Assembly: GCF_902635505.1 (NCBI RefSeq)
Contig: NC_045430.1
Span: 111,845,425 to 111,909,424, forward strand
Source of the DNA: Sarcophilus harrisii
Taxonomy: Eukaryota > Chordata > Mammalia > Dasyuromorphia > Dasyuridae
DNA: 64,000 nt
Direction: 5' to 3'
The notes below the pieces were generated by a model. The model worked only from the letters and a program-made list of their open reading frames with translations. It made no database searches and had not been told where the DNA came from. The position numbers were made by a program, and so were the translations under genes. Each line of letters opens with the position of its first letter. The first letter of the stretch is position 1. This document shows, piece by piece, positions 1 through 10,109 of the stretch.

Positions 1-174
1 TGCATTTCTAGTTGGTATGAAACTTGGTCTGGTTCTGTGCCAAGCAAAGTATATTGGAATGAAGTCTGTTCCTTGCTTTGCAAGATTAGAATTGCTGCCC
101 TTGCTATTTCCGACTACCCCTTTAGTAATGGACATTTATTTACAGAAGTCATGGAGGTGAAAGATGTACTTAAA

Positions 175-415
175 CAGGCACTTATCAAATGCCTACTATG
201 CTAGGTCCTGTGCTAAGGGTTTACAAATTTTTTATTTTATCTTCACAGTAACACCAGGAGGTAAGTATTATTATTGTTCATATTTTACAGTTGAGGAAAC
301 TTAGGTAGACAGAGATTAAATGACTTACCCAGAGTCACATAGTAAATGTCTTAAAATGGATTTAATCTCAAATATTTCCGAGTCTAGGCCCAGAACTCTA
401 TCCACCTAGCTGCTT
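175..415 (-). repeat. MIR-type CORE-SINE
   Basis: Read on the plus strand, it has the familiar order of a reversed MIR: a stretch like catttattgagcgcctacta, then tttacaaat, then a ttttacagttgaggaaact core, then a SINE head ending ctatccacctagctgc. The match is recognisable but divergent, which fits an ancient mammalian SINE. The head resembles the marsupial MIR subfamilies. No flanking duplication is visible. Confidence 0.75.
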
Positions 416-454
416 TTCATGAGGATACTTCTTGGCTGAGACTGACTAGTATAT

Positions 455-600
455 AATAATATGTAGCATTGATATAGTGCTTGTTTTGTGTCAAGCAGCT
501 TTACAATTATTACTTTATTTTATTCTCATGACAACCCTGGGAGACAGGTGCTATTATTATTCCTATTTTACAGATGAAAAAACTGAGGCAAAGAGAAAGG
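455..600 (-). repeat. MIR-type CORE-SINE fragment
   Basis: A second reversed MIR lies just downstream of the first. It shows a stretch like agcattgatatagtgctt, the tttacaattatt segment and the CORE motif ttttacagatgaaaaaactg. The tRNA-like head is missing. Confidence 0.7.
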
Positions 601-602
601 AT

Positions 603-778
603 TACATTTGGAACAAAAATTATCCTCAAAACAATCCTTTAAGATAGGTACTTTTATTATCTTCATTTTATAGATGAAGGGACCAAAATAGATTTTAATT
701 TTTTTTTCATATTTAAATATTCTGCTTGATTTCTGTTCAGACATTAAATGACTTGTCCAGAATCACAGAGTTAATAAG
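603..778 (-). repeat. MIR fragment, left half of a split copy
   Basis: The copy shows tttatagatgaaggga, and after an AT-rich gap, ttaaatgacttgtccagaatcacagag, recalled from the MIR core. It stops where the solo LTR at 779-1465 begins. The rest of the same SINE resumes at 1472, so the LTR inserted into this MIR. Confidence 0.65.
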
Positions 779-859
779 TGTGATGACCACATATTTTAAA
801 ATCAGCCAGAATCGGGAATTCAGGTTAAGGGAAAATCTTCAATCTTTATTCTTTTTGAG

Positions 860-973
860 GTGAAGGGGGATTGCAATAGCAATATGGGCAGCTGCAACAG
901 GACCAAGCCAGCAAAGGTGAAGGGGGATTGCAATAGCAATGTGAGCAGCTGCGACAAGAAGCCAGCCAGCCAT
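860..973. repeat. 57-base tandem duplication inside LTR copy 1
   Basis: Two adjacent units (860-916 and 917-973) start gtgaagggggattgcaatag and share an agcagctgc-like segment. The second unit differs by scattered substitutions. LTR copies 2 and 3 each have essentially one unit, so the duplication is specific to this copy or its sublineage. Confidence 0.8.
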
Positions 974-1096
974 CTCTTTCCACTCCTCTCCCCGCCCCTC
1001 TGCCTCCACCCACCAAAATCATCATTTCCTATACAACACATCAGGACTTGCACAGAGAGTGGGCGGGGGCCATTCTTTCTCCAAGCATATATACTA

Positions 1097-1372
1097 TTTA
1101 TTTATTTTTTTAAAAATGTATTTATTTATTTTTTTATTTAATAGCCTTTTATTTACAGGATATATGCATGGGTAACTTTACAGCATTAACAATTGCCAAA
1201 CCTCTTGTTCCAATTTTTCACCTCTTACCCCCCCACCCCCTCCCCTAGATGGCAGGATGACCAGTAGATGTTAAATATATTAAAATATAAATTAGATACA
1301 CAATAAGTATACATGACCAAACTGTTATTTTGCTGTACAAAAAGAATCAGACTCTGAAATATTGTACAATTA
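1097..1372 (-). mobile_element. L1 3' end, 5'-truncated, nested in LTR
   Basis: Reverse-strand match to the 3' end shared by the L1 copies here (compare 17990-18166). It has a T-rich start from the poly-A tail, then sequence complementary to ataaaaggctatt, acccatgcatat, ggaacaagagg and the G-rich gggagggggtgg tract. It is flanked by a 15-base duplication with one mismatch (1082-1096 and 1373-1387) made of LTR sequence. That shows target-primed insertion into the already present LTR. No coding part remains. Confidence 0.85.
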
Positions 1373-1471
1373 CAAGCATATATATTAATAGAATATGGTC
1401 CAATTACTATTTAGCCTCACGTGCTTGGGACCTCAGTGCATCAACTCGAGCTTCAGCCCATTACAAATAAA

Positions 1472-1545
1472 TATCTATGGCGAGATTTGAACTCAGATCT
1501 TCCTTATTATAGGTCTTTTGCTCCATCCACCACACTTTTTAACTG
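1472..1545 (-). repeat. MIR fragment, right half of the split copy
   Basis: It continues the SINE interrupted at 778, with sequence like gatttgaactcagatcttcc followed by ctccatccaccaca. Joined across the LTR, the order agrees with a single MIR or CORE-SINE. Confidence 0.65.
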
Positions 1546-1946
1546 CTCTTCACCAGGGAACTTCTTGGCTAAAACGGAGTAGTGTATAAATTATGAAGTC
1601 ATAAAGTATTTCAGGGGGAAAAGATGTTCTAGTCTAAAACTCTTATTGTAGAAAAGAAACTAAGGCACAGAGGAGCTAAGTAATTTGTATAAGTTTTCAC
1701 AGTGATTTAGGGACTGAATCACTCTTCTTGAAGATAGAATAGAGGAAAAAATGGAGGAAAATTTCCTAGACCACTTATGTAAGCATCTCTTCACTGGCCT
1801 CCAAAGGTATAAGAAGCCTCTTTTCCCAGAGTAATAGGGGAAAAATCAGGGAGACAAGGAAAGGATCTCACACAGTTTATCTTGTGCTTTGAAGTGCTGC
1901 TCCATGTAATTAATAATAATAATTGATAATAACCATGTAATAAAGT

Positions 1947-1948
<2 letters not shown>
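1546..1948. other. No gene or recognised repeat
   Basis: AT-rich non-coding sequence. Only short open frames are present and no family was recognised. Confidence 0.5.

Positions 1949-1950
<2 letters not shown>

Positions 1951-2000
<50 letters not shown>
1951..2000. repeat. (AT)25 microsatellite
   Basis: An uninterrupted AT dinucleotide run of 50 bases. Its purity suggests it is length-variable between individuals. Confidence 0.95.
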
Positions 2001-2002
<2 letters not shown>

Positions 2003-2094
2003 CTGTGTGAAGATTTAGGTAATGTTACTTACCTTATACTGTTACACACTTTTTATGAGACATATCCCTTTTAATATCATTCTTTTGCCTTTTT

Positions 2095-2195
2095 TATAGC
2101 TAGATATGAATAGAATGTTAGAATTTGGAGTCAGGAGGACCAGATTCAGCTTTAAATACTTACTTGCAATATTACCCTGGGCAAGGCACCCTTAG
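2095..2195 (+). repeat. Marsupial tRNA-derived SINE fragment
   Basis: The segment has tttggagtcaggaggaccag, then a phrase like ttcagctttaaatactt, then accctgggcaaggca. These are the SINE order 'gagtcaggaggacctgagttcaaat...gaccctgggcaag'. Both ends are decayed. Confidence 0.65.
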
Positions 2196-2696
2196 TGCTA
2201 ACTGGATTTATTTATTGTTTCTTTGGTTATCATGGTAGAGCCTAAAATTATATTGAGGTATTTTTTACTCCAGTCACTCAGTGGCCTTTAAACAAAATTT
2301 TTGCCATCGCGTTAATATTTTTGAGGTCTGAGAGTGAACAAAAATTATTAATTTCTATTTGGGTAATACAGAAGAAATAAGATTTGTGTTCTTACTCTTC
2401 AAGGAACTTCAATTGCAATGGTGGAGATTAGATAGATATGAAAAAGATATATGAAAGAAAACTCCAAAAGATAATATAAAATGAAATATGAGTTAACATA
2501 ATGTCAATTATGTATATGATAGCAAAAGAGGAAGTAGCTGAAATACATTGAGACTTCAAAGAAGAAGTGAGTTTTAAATAGGATTTTTAAAGAAGGAAGA
2601 AAGAAATGTGAACTGACAGAAAGTAAGAAAGGCAATCTGGAAAAGGAAAATAACACATCCAAATGTTTAGAATTGGAAACAAACACATGGTTAATT

Positions 2697-2775
2697 AACC
2701 AATAAGTATTTACTGGATATCCAATATGTTCCAGACACTAAATTAGGCTTTGGAATTCTAAGACAAAATTAAATT
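2697..2775 (-). repeat. L2 3'-end fragment
   Basis: Reverse-strand L2 tail: aataagtatttactggatat, then atgttccagacact, then a tract like ggaattctaagacaaaa. This corresponds to 'caagcatttattaagtgcctactatgtgccaggcactgtgctaag...gacaaa'. Confusion with a MIR tail is possible. Confidence 0.5.
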
Positions 2776-3935
2776 GCTATGGGTTATATTATGCTTTTAT
2801 TATGCCTTTATTTACCCTTTCTACTTTCCTAGTCGTCCACATCTGTTTACATTCCTACAATACTTGGAGAATAGTTAAAATATGGTATGGGTAAGGAATT
2901 TCCAGTGTCACAATGCTCATGGTATTTTTTTTTTTTTTTGATACCTTAAGCAACCATGAGGGATTTTTGATTGCAATAGAACTTTCAAAATCAATGAAGG
3001 GATTAACTCTTAAATATTATCTTAGTCTGATTAATCAAGAAGAACTTACCTTGATTAGATTTTGTAGCTTGTGTTTCAGAGCTTTAGTCACTTTGTATTA
3101 AGATTTGGTAAGATGTACCCAGAATTAATTTTTCTCTATTTGATAAATTTTTTATAAAGTAGTTTTCCTAGCATTTATTGAGTATTTTAAAAGTGCTTTG
3201 TAATTGTTTTTAACAGCTCTTTATAAGAACTGTTAAATTAGCTCTAGTTGATGAAAAATAGTTAATAAAAGCAGGTGTTCATTTTTAAATTGCCTGTAGT
3301 CTACAACTAATGCCCATTAAATGTGCCACTGCAGTATTTATTTGGATATTTTTACATAAATCTGCATATCATAATCAGGAGACTCTACTTCCAAATATGC
3401 AAATTAAGCTACACTTACTTAACTAGTATTGTGTATTTTCATTATTCAAACCCAATATACACAGATATGACATTTATACAATAGAAGTGGGCATTTAAAT
3501 TGAACAATTTAATTATAGTTTATATAAGGTAGACAGATATATATTAAGGAAGAGAGACAAATAAATATATACTTGGTGTTAATCCAGTAAAGAACTATGA
3601 TGTCAAAGGCTGTTTCTGTTGTTTTTCATCCTTCATTCTGGAAGAGAGAGGATCAATGACATCACAAGGGTAATGTCTCCACTTGTGTGTGAATTAGATT
3701 TAGGTGAGGCAGAATTCTGAGTTATCAGCTTCACTCTTTTCTTCAGAGTCACTGAAGTACAGTGACAAAAGTCAAGATGATTGAAGATGTCCCAGAAATG
3801 TCAAAGAAGGATTAAACTTTTTCTGCATGGTTTCAAAACTCAGAATTAGGAACAGGAGTAGAAAATAAGGAGAGTCAGAGTTTGCCTGCGCATGAGGGGA
3901 AAAAACCAAACATCAATAACAAGAAGAAAACCAAA
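2776..3935. other. No gene or recognised repeat
   Basis: AT-rich sequence with a short T run near 2924-2939. Open frames are short and unrelated to any family I recognise. Confidence 0.45.
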
Positions 3936-3939
3936 CATC

Positions 3940-4130
3940 ATTAACAATAAGAAATGGAATGGGGAGTGCTCCAAGAGGTATCAGGGTCTCCATAATTGGG
4001 GGCTTCAAGCAGGAGTTGGATGGTCTTTTGGAAATTTTATGTTGGAGAAGGGGCTCCTGTTCAGGCTTGTGTTGGACTAAATGGTGTTTGAGCTTCCATC
4101 CAACTCTGACTGACATGCTCTAGTTCTGGT
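3940..4130 (+). mobile_element. CR1/L3 LINE 3'-end fragment
   Basis: In order, it contains aatggaatggggagtgctcc, gggcttcaagcaggagttgg, a loop, gtgttggactaaatgg and cttccatccaactctga. This is the 3' end of the amniote CR1/L3 group ('cttcaagcagaggctggatgg...ggttggactagatg...ccttccaactctga'). No reading frame survives. It is ancient by divergence. Confidence 0.65.
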
Positions 4131-4407
4131 TGCCAGCCCTCTCAAATACCCAAATGACATTATGGATATAAGATGTTCCGAAGATATTATGAATGTTCTA
4201 AGACAATAGGAATCCTCTATCTGTTTGAAAGTTGCCTTGCTAATTATCTTAAATCACTTAACAATACTAATTTCCAAATAATTTCAAGGAATCTTGCATG
4301 ATTTTAAATTTTCATAGCAGCCTAGAAATTAAGATAATAAACACTTGATTACAACATGAAGAAAGATGGCTGCAAAGGTTGATACCCATTTAAAATAAAC
4401 ACACTAA

Positions 4408-4705
4408 GAGCTAGCATTATAGCCCTTTAAATTTTACAAATTTTTGTAGAAACATTTTATTTTATCCTCACATTTTATTTTATCATGAAGGATAGGTGTT
4501 TTTATTAGTTTATCATTTTATTTTATATAATTTATATTTACATAATTACAGACTTATTTTACATAATTTATCTAATTATACAGATGAGAAAAATGAGGCA
4601 AGAAGAAATTAAGTGAGTTGTCCTGTAGTAAATATCTCAGGCAAGATATAAACTCAGGCTTTCTTTATTTCAAGTCTTTGCTCTATGCACTGTTCCAACT
4701 AGTTG
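4408..4705 (-). repeat. MIR-type CORE-SINE, interrupted by AT-rich repeat
   Basis: Reversed MIR order: gctagcattatagcccttt, ttatcctcacatttt, an AT-rich expansion at about 4470-4570, then acagatgagaaaaatgaggc and a head ending ctatgcactgttccaactagttgc. The expansion repeats ttttattttat-like units inside the old SINE. Confidence 0.65.
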
Positions 4706-4806
4706 CTCTATTAGATTTATTTAAAAATATTCCTGAGGTGGTTAATAGAGCATTAAAAAGAGCATTGCCTCATAAAACTTACAGGAGCAATAGAAAGAAA
4801 ATCAAG

Positions 4807-4957
4807 GGGCAATTAGGTAATGCACTGGATAGAGCACCAGCTTTGTAGTCAGGAGGACCTGAGTTCAAATTTGATCTCAGACACTTAATACTGCCTAGTG
4901 TGTGACCCTGGCAACCCACTTAACCCCAATTGCCTCAGGGGAAAAAAAAGAGATAGA
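4807..4957 (+). mobile_element. WSINE1-like tRNA-derived SINE
   Basis: It has the order ggcaattaggtaatgcactg, gatagagcaccag, gtcaggaggacctgagttca, tgtgaccctgg, cacttaaccccaattgcctc and an A-rich tail. The ending 'ccccaattgcctcagggg' plus poly-A is the type I associate with Australian marsupial WSINE1. It is flanked by a perfect 10-base duplication gaaaatcaag (4797-4806 and 4958-4967). The tRNA-like head is not a functional tRNA gene. The tail fits L1-driven insertion. Confidence 0.85.
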
Positions 4958-5232
4958 GAAAATCAAGTACATATCTGTTACTAACAAATACAACTTCAAG
5001 AAATTATCCTTAAGGCTTTTAAGGATGAAACTGGAAAAAGAACCATGAACAATAATAAATAACAAATATTTATTGATATTTTTGCAACTTGTTTTTGTTC
5101 ACTCATGACAGAGTCATCATGTGCTGATTTTTTAACAAAAGAGTTCCAAAAATATTGTACAAGGAAATAGAAATGGGACTAAAAAAAGCAAAAATGGCAA
5201 GCATAGCTGGAACAGATCAAAATATATAAAGG

Positions 5233-5450
5233 TGGTTGTTGTTCAGTCATTTTTCAGTCATATTCAACTCTTTGTGACCCCATTTAGAGTTTTCTTGGTA
5301 AAGATACTGGAATTGTTTGCCAACTAAGGAATAAGTGACTTGCTCAGGGTCATATAACTGGTAAATGTGAGGCTAAATTTGAACTCAGAACAATGAGCCT
5401 TCCAGACTCCAAGCCTAGCACTATTATCTGCTATGTCACCTTGATGGCCT
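5233..5450 (-). mobile_element. Mar1-like CORE-SINE
   Basis: Plus-strand reading starts gttgttgttcagtcattttt, then ctctttgtgaccccattt, tttcttggtaaagatactgg and gacttgctcagggtcatata, and ends ctatgtcaccttgatgg. This is the reverse complement of the marsupial Mar1-type SINE, whose tail reads like an RTE 3' end. Confidence 0.8.
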
Positions 5451-5500
5451 TAACTAAATGTGACCGAATGTTGAAGCTCTGAAGATATCTGAAGGAAAAA

Positions 5501-5503
<3 letters not shown>

Positions 5504-5551
<48 letters not shown>

Positions 5552-5569
5552 CACACACACACACATACA
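5504..5569. repeat. (AT)n/(CA)n compound microsatellite
   Basis: About 43 bases of AT repeat lead into acatacacacacacacacat. An L1 fragment follows at once. Confidence 0.9.
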
Positions 5570-5655
5570 GAAAGGGCTGCTGCCACAAACATTTTTGCAC
5601 ATGGGTCCCTTCCCCTCCTTTAAGATCTCTTTGGGGCACAAGCCCAGTAGAAACC
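5570..5655 (-). mobile_element. L1 ORF2 C-terminal fragment
   Basis: Reverse-strand match to the ORF2 end coding KG(K)GP.CAKMFVAAL: the segment gccacaaacatttttgcaca followed by gggtcccttcccctcctt and atctctttggggcac. Only about 85 bases remain, between a microsatellite and unrelated sequence. Confidence 0.75.
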
Positions 5656-6144
5656 AAACTCCTTACTTTTGAATGTTGAAGACAGGCCTCATTGGAGGGA
5701 AGTAAGAGTGAGGAGGGCTAGGAACATTGTATAGGAGCATTGTAAAGAAAAAAAAGAAACAAACAGAAAAATCATCAGTGCAACCTAGACAGGAACAAAG
5801 ACATGGCCTTTTCCTTTTCCTTAAAAATAAAATTCTCAGAATAGCAGCCAAGCAGAGAGAGGGAAAGGCCATAGAAACAGAAGTTACTTTTAATGTGAGA
5901 AATAGTCCAGAAATGGAATGAGCTTCTGAGGTGAAGAGATTTCTATGACATAATAGAGAAAATCCCATGGAAAATCCAGATAATAGCCTGGGGTAGAATA
6001 AGCAAAGCATAATTCTTGTCATTGCTTATCATTAAGTTTCCTCCTTCCCTTTACTTGGTTTTACTGAAGTTAATAACAACTTCCAGAAGAAGTTCCACTG
6101 CTAGGTAGGAGAGTACAAAGAGAAAACTATCCTGTTTCTCTTGT
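5656..6144. other. No gene; possible decayed CR1 trace
   Basis: No coding sequence recognised. The segment at 5908-5945 (aatggaatgagcttctgagg) faintly resembles the CR1/L3 phrase 'aatggaatgggctgcctcgggagg'. This is too short for a firm call. Confidence 0.3.
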
Positions 6145-6345
6145 AAGGAGAATATCTGAAGTTTGAATTCTGACCTATTAGTTACTTAAAGTGAGAATCA
6201 AGTCACTTAATCCTGTTTACCTCATGTTCCTTATCTGTAAACTCACCCCGAGAAGGAAATAGCAAACCACTCTTATATCTATGCCGAGAAAATGTTAAAT
6301 GGAGTCACAAAGAGTCATACATGACTGATAAACAACTATTAAGCC
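6145..6345 (+). mobile_element. Mar1-like CORE-SINE
   Basis: It has atcaagtcacttaatcctgt, cttatctgtaaactcaccc, gagaaggaaatagcaaacca, atgccgagaaaatg and a tail ggagtcacaaagagtcatac followed by atgactgataaacaac. The tail parallels the RTE 3' end at 21345-21390. The tRNA-like head is eroded. Confidence 0.75.
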
Positions 6346-6499
6346 ACAAAGCATAAAGCCAAGGATTCACTTTTTTTCACCTTCTTTATTCTCCTGATCA
6401 GGAATATTTGATTTGAAACAGGAAACTTGGAGGAAGAGTATGCTTTGCTAAAGCTTTCACCAACATTGTTAATATAGCTGTGTATAGTAGGTGTTTGAT

Positions 6500-7392
6500 T
6501 TCATAGAACTTAAGCAGAAATGAAAGGAACAAATTATGAAGGACTTTAAAAGTCAAATAGAAAATAATTTCTTTCATTTGGGAGATAATAAGAAGCTACT
6601 GGATTATGTTGTATAGAGAAGGTGCATTGCTAGATCTGAACTTTAGGAAGATCAATTTGGTAGCTGAGTGGGGAATGAATAAAGAGGGAAGACTTGATGT
6701 AAGATGAACAAGAATGATTTGATTAGATACTGAGTTCTTGGATTAAGGTTGGGGCAGGGTCAGAATATAGATGGGGCAATATATGAGAGACGTTGAGAAA
6801 ATAGAAATGACAGGACTTAGTGACATATTAGATATAAGAACTGAGACAGAGTGAGAAATAAAGAATGGTACTTCAGATGATTGGAAATATGAAAATACCT
6901 TTGCCAACAAAAGGAAAATAAGCAAGATGGGAAAATTTTAGATGGAAAATAGTGATTTTGAGTTTGGATATATTGTGTTTAAGATATTTATGGTAGTCAG
7001 ATTAGAGATCAGGAAAAGGATGAAAGCTAGATGTATAAATTTAAGAATCCTCTAACTAGAAATACCCATTGAATCCATGGAAATTGATGAAATTAAGCAA
7101 AATATTACAAAGTGAGAAGAGAGGATAGTTAGTTGTCATGCCCTGCAAAGAGATCCAGAAATACAGGCTGGGGAGAAATCATCATACATATAGGTGAAGC
7201 AGGAGGAAAGAGAAAATCTAAGGGAAAAAAAGAGATTTTAAAGGAGAAAACAATGTTGAACAGTGTAAAAGACTGTAGAAATGTAAAAAAAAGGATGAAG
7301 AATGAAAAAAAGATCTCAATCTTTGGCAATTAATATCTCTTTAGCAACTTTAGAGAGAACAATTTTATTCGAATGATAAAGTGAAAGAATGC

Positions 7393-7395
<3 letters not shown>
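6500..7395 (-). mobile_element. L2 LINE, reverse-transcriptase to 3' region
   Basis: Long reverse-strand L2 remnant. Landmarks on the plus strand are tgaaggactttaaaagtc, gatctgaactttaggaagat, gagagacgttgagaaaatag, attgaatccatggaaattga, aaaagactgtagaaatg and ctttggcaattaatatctc. These correspond to the complement of the L2 ORF2 stretch from LDLSAAFDTVDH to the region before the C-terminus. It is heavily decayed with no open frame, and is one of the longest L2 pieces here. Confidence 0.7.
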
Positions 7396-7397
<2 letters not shown>

Positions 7398-7430
<33 letters not shown>

Positions 7431-7450
7431 AGAGTGAGAGAGAGAGAAAG
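7398..7450. repeat. (GA)n microsatellite
   Basis: A GA dinucleotide run with a few interruptions, between an L2 and an L1 remnant. Confidence 0.9.
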
Positions 7451-7590
7451 TTTGAATCATCATGTCTATCAAAATTGATCATCTTATAATCTTGTTCTTG
7501 CCATGTACATTGATCTCCTGGTTCTGCTCATTTCACTTAGCATCAGTTTAGGTAAGTCTCTCCAAGCCTTTCTGCATTCATCCTGCTGAC
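7450..7590 (-). mobile_element. Older L1, first part (host of a younger L1)
   Basis: The reverse-strand L1 3' region includes aaaattgatcatcttataat, cctggttctgctcatttcac, ttagcatcagtttaggtaag and catcctgctgac. It is interrupted at 7590 by a second L1 and resumes at 8271. Target duplication ctgctgac (7583-7590 and 8271-8278) marks the site. Confidence 0.8.
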
Positions 7591-8270
7591 TTTTTTTTTA
7601 ATGTTTATTTTTAAAAATTTTTTTTATTTTGAAAAAATTACATTATCCCTTGCACTCACTTCTGTTCCAACTTTTCCCCTCCCTTCCTCCACCCCCTCCC
7701 CCAGATGGCAAGCAGTCCTATACATGTTAAATATGTCACAGTATATCCTAGATACAATATATGTGTGCAGAACTGAACATCTCTTGTTGCACAGGAAGAA
7801 TTGAATTCAGAAGGTAGAAATAACCCAGGAAGAAAAACAAAAATGCAAACAGTTTACATTCATTTCCCAGTGTTCTTTCTTTGGCTGTAGCTGATTCTGT
7901 CCATCATTGATCAGTTGAAACTGAGTTAGATCTTCTCTTTGTCGAAGAAATCCACTTCCATCAGAATACATCCTCATACGGTATCGTTGTTGAAGTATAT
8001 AATGATCTGCTCGTTCTTCTCATTTCACTCAGCATCAGTTCATGTAAGTCTCTCCAAGCCTCTCTGTATTCATCCTGCTGGTCATTTCTTACAGAACAAT
8101 AATATTCCATAACATTCATATGCCACAATTTACCCAACCATTCTCCAATTGATGGGCATCCATTCATTTTCCAGTTTCTAGCCACTACAAACAGGGCTGC
8201 CACAAACATTTTGGCACATACAGGTCCCTTTCCCCTCTTTAGTATCTCTTTGGGGTATAAGTCCAGTTGT
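7591..8270 (-). mobile_element. Younger 5'-truncated L1 nested in an older L1
   Basis: A T-run at 7591 is the reversed poly-A tail, followed by the reversed G-rich 3' UTR (cccctcccttcctccacccc) and then the ORF2 C-terminus. In the reverse frame the protein includes KGPVCAKMFVAALFVVARNW, GEWLGKLWHMNVMEYY and NDQQDEYREAWRDLHELMLS, typical of the L1 ORF2 end. It is flanked by the 8-base duplication ctgctgac. Truncated to the last 0.7 kb; not able to mobilise itself. Confidence 0.88.
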
Positions 8271-8800
8271 CTGCTGACTGTTTTTATAGAACAATAATAT
8301 TCCATAACATTCATATACCATAACTTATTCAGCCATTGCCCAACTGATGAGCATTCACTCAGTTTCCAATTCCTTGCCACTACAAAAAAGGCTGTTATAA
8401 ACATTTTTGCCCATGAGTTGTTTTTTTTTCCCTCTATTTTGTTTTTTTTCCGTCTATTTTGTTTTGGATATAGATATGGTATGACTTTTATATCAAATGT
8501 CATGCATCTCTTTGGAGCTAATCTTGATATTTGTGGGTAGTTAATGTAATACAAATTTCTGCCAGAATGCTGTCCAGGTTTCATACCAGTTTTTGTCAGT
8601 CAATCCTTCTCCCCAAAACTAGATTGTTTGTGTCTGTCAAACATTATATTACTGTGGCTTTTGCTTCTATGTTTTCCCTTGGTTGACATCTTTCTCTCGT
8701 TTTGTAAAACTTGAATCAAGTCATTTTAGTGATTATTGCTTTGTAGTACAGTTTGAGATCTGTCATGGGTAGAATTTTTATTTTTTCAATTGTGCTTCTT
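8271..8800 (-). mobile_element. Older L1, remainder
   Basis: It resumes the ORF2 3' part (acaataatattccataacat, ccaactgatgagcattcac, gccactacaaaaaaggctg). From about 8430 it passes into sequence like an upstream ORF2 segment (gattattgctttgtagtaca). The order after 8430 is not collinear with the nearby L1 copies, so a deletion or a second fragment is likely. The far end is uncertain. Confidence 0.6.
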
Positions 8801-8812
8801 GTAAATGGTTTA

Positions 8813-9570
8813 TGTTGGAATCTTTACAAAGTGCTTTTGAAGCTTGAGCTTAGTTCTTGTGGGACTGACTCAAGTCAAGTTAGTTACTGGACTGACTTGA
8901 GTTAATTACTTGAGGAGTTACTAGAAACTCTGGGAGAGAGGTTTTCTTGGGGAGTTTTACTTGGAGTTGGAGAGAGCACTCTGGAAGAAAGCCTACAAGC
9001 CCTATTTTCGAGGCAAGAGAGAATTCATCGCATCTTCCAACTTGGTGCTGACTGGAGGCTGAAGAAAGCAGAGGCAGAAGCCAAGGACAAAGCTGCAAGA
9101 GCTCTTAGAACCAAGCAGAGAGATAGGCCTCAACTAACCGGGCTAATTTGGAAGGAGAAATAAACGTTTGCATTTTTACCAGCTGGCTGCATTTTGGAGT
9201 ATTTATTCAATTGTAACTGAAACTAAGGCTGCCTCCAGAAAAACCTTCGCATTCAAAAGCTCCCCATATATGTGATTTCCCAAAGGTTAACTCCGCCTTC
9301 TGGAGGGAGAGGGATTCTGAGTTATCTCCCAGAGTGCTCTCTGGCCCTAAGGGAGGTGTGAATTTGGACTAAGCCCTACTAAGCCCTGCATCCTCCCAAA
9401 CATGTGAACTCCATTGAGTACTTAGATACTTATGAGCTCTCTAGAGGTGTGAACACAAGCATTGTTTCTATCAGTTCCACCTAGTACCTTGCTTCAAGTA
9501 CTGGCCCAAAATATCTCTTTCTAAGATCAAATCAACTCCAATGGCTTAACACTTTGTAAAGATTCCAACA
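8813..9570. mobile_element. Solo LTR-like element with long inverted ends
   Basis: A 758-base unit begins TGTTGGAATCTTTACAAAGT and ends in the reverse complement of that string. The perfect inverted match is 21 bases. It is flanked by ggttta on both sides (8807-8812 and 9571-9576), a perfect 6-base target duplication. TG...CA ends, a 6-base duplication and an AATAAA signal in either orientation favour a solo LTR of a class II-like retrovirus fossil. A TATA-like string upstream of AATAAA on the minus strand slightly favours that orientation. A non-autonomous DNA transposon is the alternative, because inverted ends of this length are unusual for an LTR. Confidence 0.7.
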
Positions 9571-9576
9571 GGTTTA

Positions 9577-10105
9577 TTTCTACATTCTGTTTCCAATATA
9601 TTCTACAGTTCTCTTTCATTTTCTGAGTGACTTCATTCCATTAATGGCAATAATTGTTAATTGTATATTTATTTCTATCAAATTCTCTTATCCGTTTCTA
9701 TCTCTTTGCTTCCTCATGTCTTTTTTTTACATAAAGAAATAATCATGAAAAAAAAAGAAATGTGAAAAACACTAATTCTTTATTATTGAGACAATGTGCT
9801 CCACATCACCATCTCTCTTCTATTCTCTTTACCAAGATCCTAATCAGAAAAAATTACACATTCTTTCTCTTTAATCCTTCTTTTATAATCTACTATGTTT
9901 TAATTGCGACTCTTCCCTCTCCTTTCTTTAGTTTCTCTTATTTTGTTCCAAGGTAGGGCATACCTTACATCTCTCAATCATTTGTAATCTCCCTACTGAA
10001 CTGAAGTGATCTTTTCTAAAGTTTCAGTAGATTAAGTTCTTAAATCCAAAGACATTTCCCCTCATTTCTCATTGTTCTTGACCTCAATGTCATTGACCAG
10101 ATTTT
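9577..10105. other. AT-rich sequence, no gene
   Basis: Pyrimidine-rich strand with no clear family. It may belong to old LINE sequence on either side, but no landmark was firm. Confidence 0.35.
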
Positions 10106-10109
10106 CACA

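Larger units (their letters stand above)
779..1465 (-). mobile_element. Solo LTR, class II-like endogenous retrovirus (copy 1)
   Basis: This is one of three copies of a 357-base LTR family in the window (others at 10289-10645 and 61757-62113). It begins TGTGATGA and ends TTACA on the plus strand, so the LTR reads on the minus strand as TGTA...TCACA. Flanks are aataag (773-778) and aataaa (1466-1471), a 6-base target duplication with one difference, as expected for betaretrovirus-like elements. The copy is longer than the others because of a 57-base tandem duplication and an internal L1-end insertion at 1097-1372. It is a fossil with no internal retroviral region. Confidence 0.88.

Noticed and set aside
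4807-4890. tRNA-like sequence
   Set aside because: It is the head of a tRNA-derived SINE with flanking target duplications, not a functional tRNA gene. The same applies to the other SINE heads.
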